NCBI GenBank assembly: GCA_008017155.1
Contig: SSGX01000043.1
Location: 1 to 64,000, forward strand
Reading direction: 5' to 3'
Origin: Neisseriales bacterium
GTDB lineage: Bacteria; Pseudomonadota; Gammaproteobacteria; Burkholderiales; UBA11063
DNA length: 64,000 nt
The notes under the pieces: model-generated
Databases searched by the model: none
The model's input: the letters and a program-made list of their open reading frames with translations, nothing else
Told to the model about the DNA's origin: nothing
In this document: positions 62,973 through 64,000 of the stretch, piece by piece
Numbering within the stretch: the stretch's first letter is position 1
How the letters are laid out: each line of letters starts with the position of its first letter
Translations under genes and position numbers: made by a program

Positions 62973-64000
62973 TTAAAAGTCTTTCTCAATACCACCAAAA
63001 ACGACATTACAAAGAATATTATTCCCAACCTCAAGACAAGTGAGCTCAGTTTGTACAGGACTTGCTATACTTACCCTTCTTGCCCCAGCCGCCATAATCA
63101 TATTCTCCAGTACTGATGGATTGATTGGTCTGCCAAGCTTAGTTTTAGTAAGATAAATAAAACTATCAACAGCTTTTTTTACATTTTCTTGAATTTGACT
63201 TGGATCAATTTCTGCTTTAGAGCTAATCCAATAAGTAAGCTTAATCTCATAATTAACAGCTTGAGGACTGATAGCTTGAACCTTATCAGTTAATGGACGT
63301 CTATTGCTTGAAGAACACGCAGCTTCTATAACTTCTAATTCTGCTTCAGTTGGAAAGCGTCCATCAATCATTAATGGGATAATCTGTACAACCCCGGGTG
63401 ATGGAGAATACGGTTCTACATCAATAATTGATGCACTTCCTGTTCTAGCCCAGTATTCGTAACCTTTATCCGGTCCTGCTGTAGATAATGCGTGAGGAGC
63501 AACCAGTCTTCGTTCAACAAATACAAAGTCATCCTCTTGGTCTACACCCCCTGCCGAAATATCAATATTAACCACCCCAGCTACAAATGGTAATGGATTT
63601 ATTTGAGTAACAATAACTCCTGGTAAATACCCATTACCAATAACACCACCCTCAGTAGCCCGACAAGTTGAATCAATGTATTCTGCATTTACTGGAACTT
63701 GTAAATCTTCAATAACTTCAAAAAACACTTTGGAATCGGCGGTAACTTTTGTACCTTTAGGAATTATTTTATCTTTTAACTGTAACTGATTTATAGTAAA
63801 CCGAATAGTTACAACAGCTTTAACAGCAAGAAACCTTCTTAAATCGAAATCAAGATTTTTATTATCTAAGAAATGATCAGCAGCATACGCAAGCAAATTT
63901 TGTTTACCAGCATAATCAACTGCCGAACGTAAGCTAACTATTTCTGCAGTAAAAACATTAAATAATGTCGTTATAGGATCGGCATCTCCAAGTTCACGAC
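62973..64000 (-). CDS. phage baseplate protein J, 5' end outside window
   Basis: The frame is open to the right edge. Of the visible residues, FVFVERRLVAPHALSTAGPDKGYEYWARTGSASIIDVEPYSPSPGVVQIIPLM and NPSVLENMIMAAGARRV match the baseplate J family (P2 gpJ). It forms part of the wedge of contractile tails. The protein start lies further right, since the sequence is open to 64000 and the first in-frame start codon in the visible part is a TTG at 63896. It shows that the prophage continues past the window. Confidence 0.9.
   Translation of the reverse strand, partial: RELGDADPITTLFNVFTAEIVSLRSAVDYAGKQNLLAYAADHFLDNKNLDFDLRRFLAVKAVVTIRFTINQLQLKDKIIPKGTKVTADSKVFFEVIEDLQVPVNAEYIDSTCRATEGGVIGNGYLPGVIVTQINPLPFVAGVVNIDISAGGVDQEDDFVFVERRLVAPHALSTAGPDKGYEYWARTGSASIIDVEPYSPSPGVVQIIPLMIDGRFPTEAELEVIEAACSSSNRRPLTDKVQAISPQAVNYEIKLTYWISSKAEIDPSQIQENVKKAVDSFIYLTKTKLGRPINPSVLENMIMAAGARRVSIASPVQTELTCLEVGNNILCNVVFGGIEKDF

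Overview
This is an AT-rich bacterial chromosome segment. The gene content is that of a Gram-negative proteobacterium: BamD lipoprotein, AsmA, outer-membrane proteins with signal peptides, a PglL/Wzy-type O-oligosaccharide ligase, ClpP-ClpX and Orn. The bamD / rluD / pgeF neighbourhood and the PglL-like ligase recall Betaproteobacteria, in particular low-GC Neisseriales relatives. That placement is inference from gene content and order, not from a database search.

Layout. (1) 1-2531: a mobile-element scar (3' end of a Tn3-family transposase facing a truncated tyrosine recombinase), a hairpin-rich non-coding stretch, a bicupin dioxygenase-like gene and a short sensor-domain remnant. (2) 2528-9775, minus strand: an acetyltransferase, a surface-glycan cluster (flippase, GT4 glycosyltransferase, hexapeptide acetyltransferase), clpX, clpP and a PglL-like ligase. 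(3) 9821-13682: bamD, divergent rluD-pgeF, orn, a small lipoprotein and a small Cys-rich protein. (4) 13996-21343, plus strand: asmA-like, purA, a hairpin element, trmJ-murI-tatD-like genes, and an HXXEE membrane protein followed by a PAS/LuxR-type regulator. (5) 21340-25243, minus strand: outer-membrane protein, metA, a GNAT protein, hslO and yebC. (6) 25466-28637: an MFS transporter behind a structured leader, then coaBC-coaX. (7) 28712-37652, minus strand: a tryptophan operon trpE-trpG-trpDC(fused)-[DUF262 nuclease-like gene]-trpFB(fused)-trpA-DAHP synthase, with a promoter and palindrome upstream of trpE. (8) 37898-41708, minus strand: GntP-family permease and maeB. (9) 42382-51769, plus strand: MHS transporter, DUF481 outer-membrane protein, MscS channel, ruvC, ClC antiporter, cytochrome b561, murJ, rpmE and a GT39-like glycosyltransferase. 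(10) About 51997-64000: one end of a P2-like prophage that runs off the window.

The prophage starts at a 25-bp piece that looks like the 3' end of a serine-type tRNA, probably a displaced attachment site. It carries a small unknown gene, an internally deleted DNA methylase, an HNH nuclease with no normal start codon, a complete C5-cytosine methylase and an unknown gene on the plus strand. On the minus strand, read from the window edge, come baseplate J, tail protein I, a P2-gpH-like fibre, two fibre genes with a shared leader module (one with exact 20-residue tandem repeats), a tail-fibre assembly protein, a collagen-like fibre, small membrane proteins, a penicillin-V-acylase/choloylglycine-hydrolase-like enzyme, a candidate holin and a GH24 lysozyme.

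The observations most worth following are the nuclease-like DUF262 gene fitted seamlessly after the trpDC stop codon with a second promoter behind it, the unusual pair of trp gene fusions, the N-terminal-nucleophile acylase inside the phage tail/lysis region, the modular fibre genes, the tRNA-derived prophage boundary, and the structured leader of the MFS gene. No CRISPR array, rRNA gene or complete tRNA gene was found.
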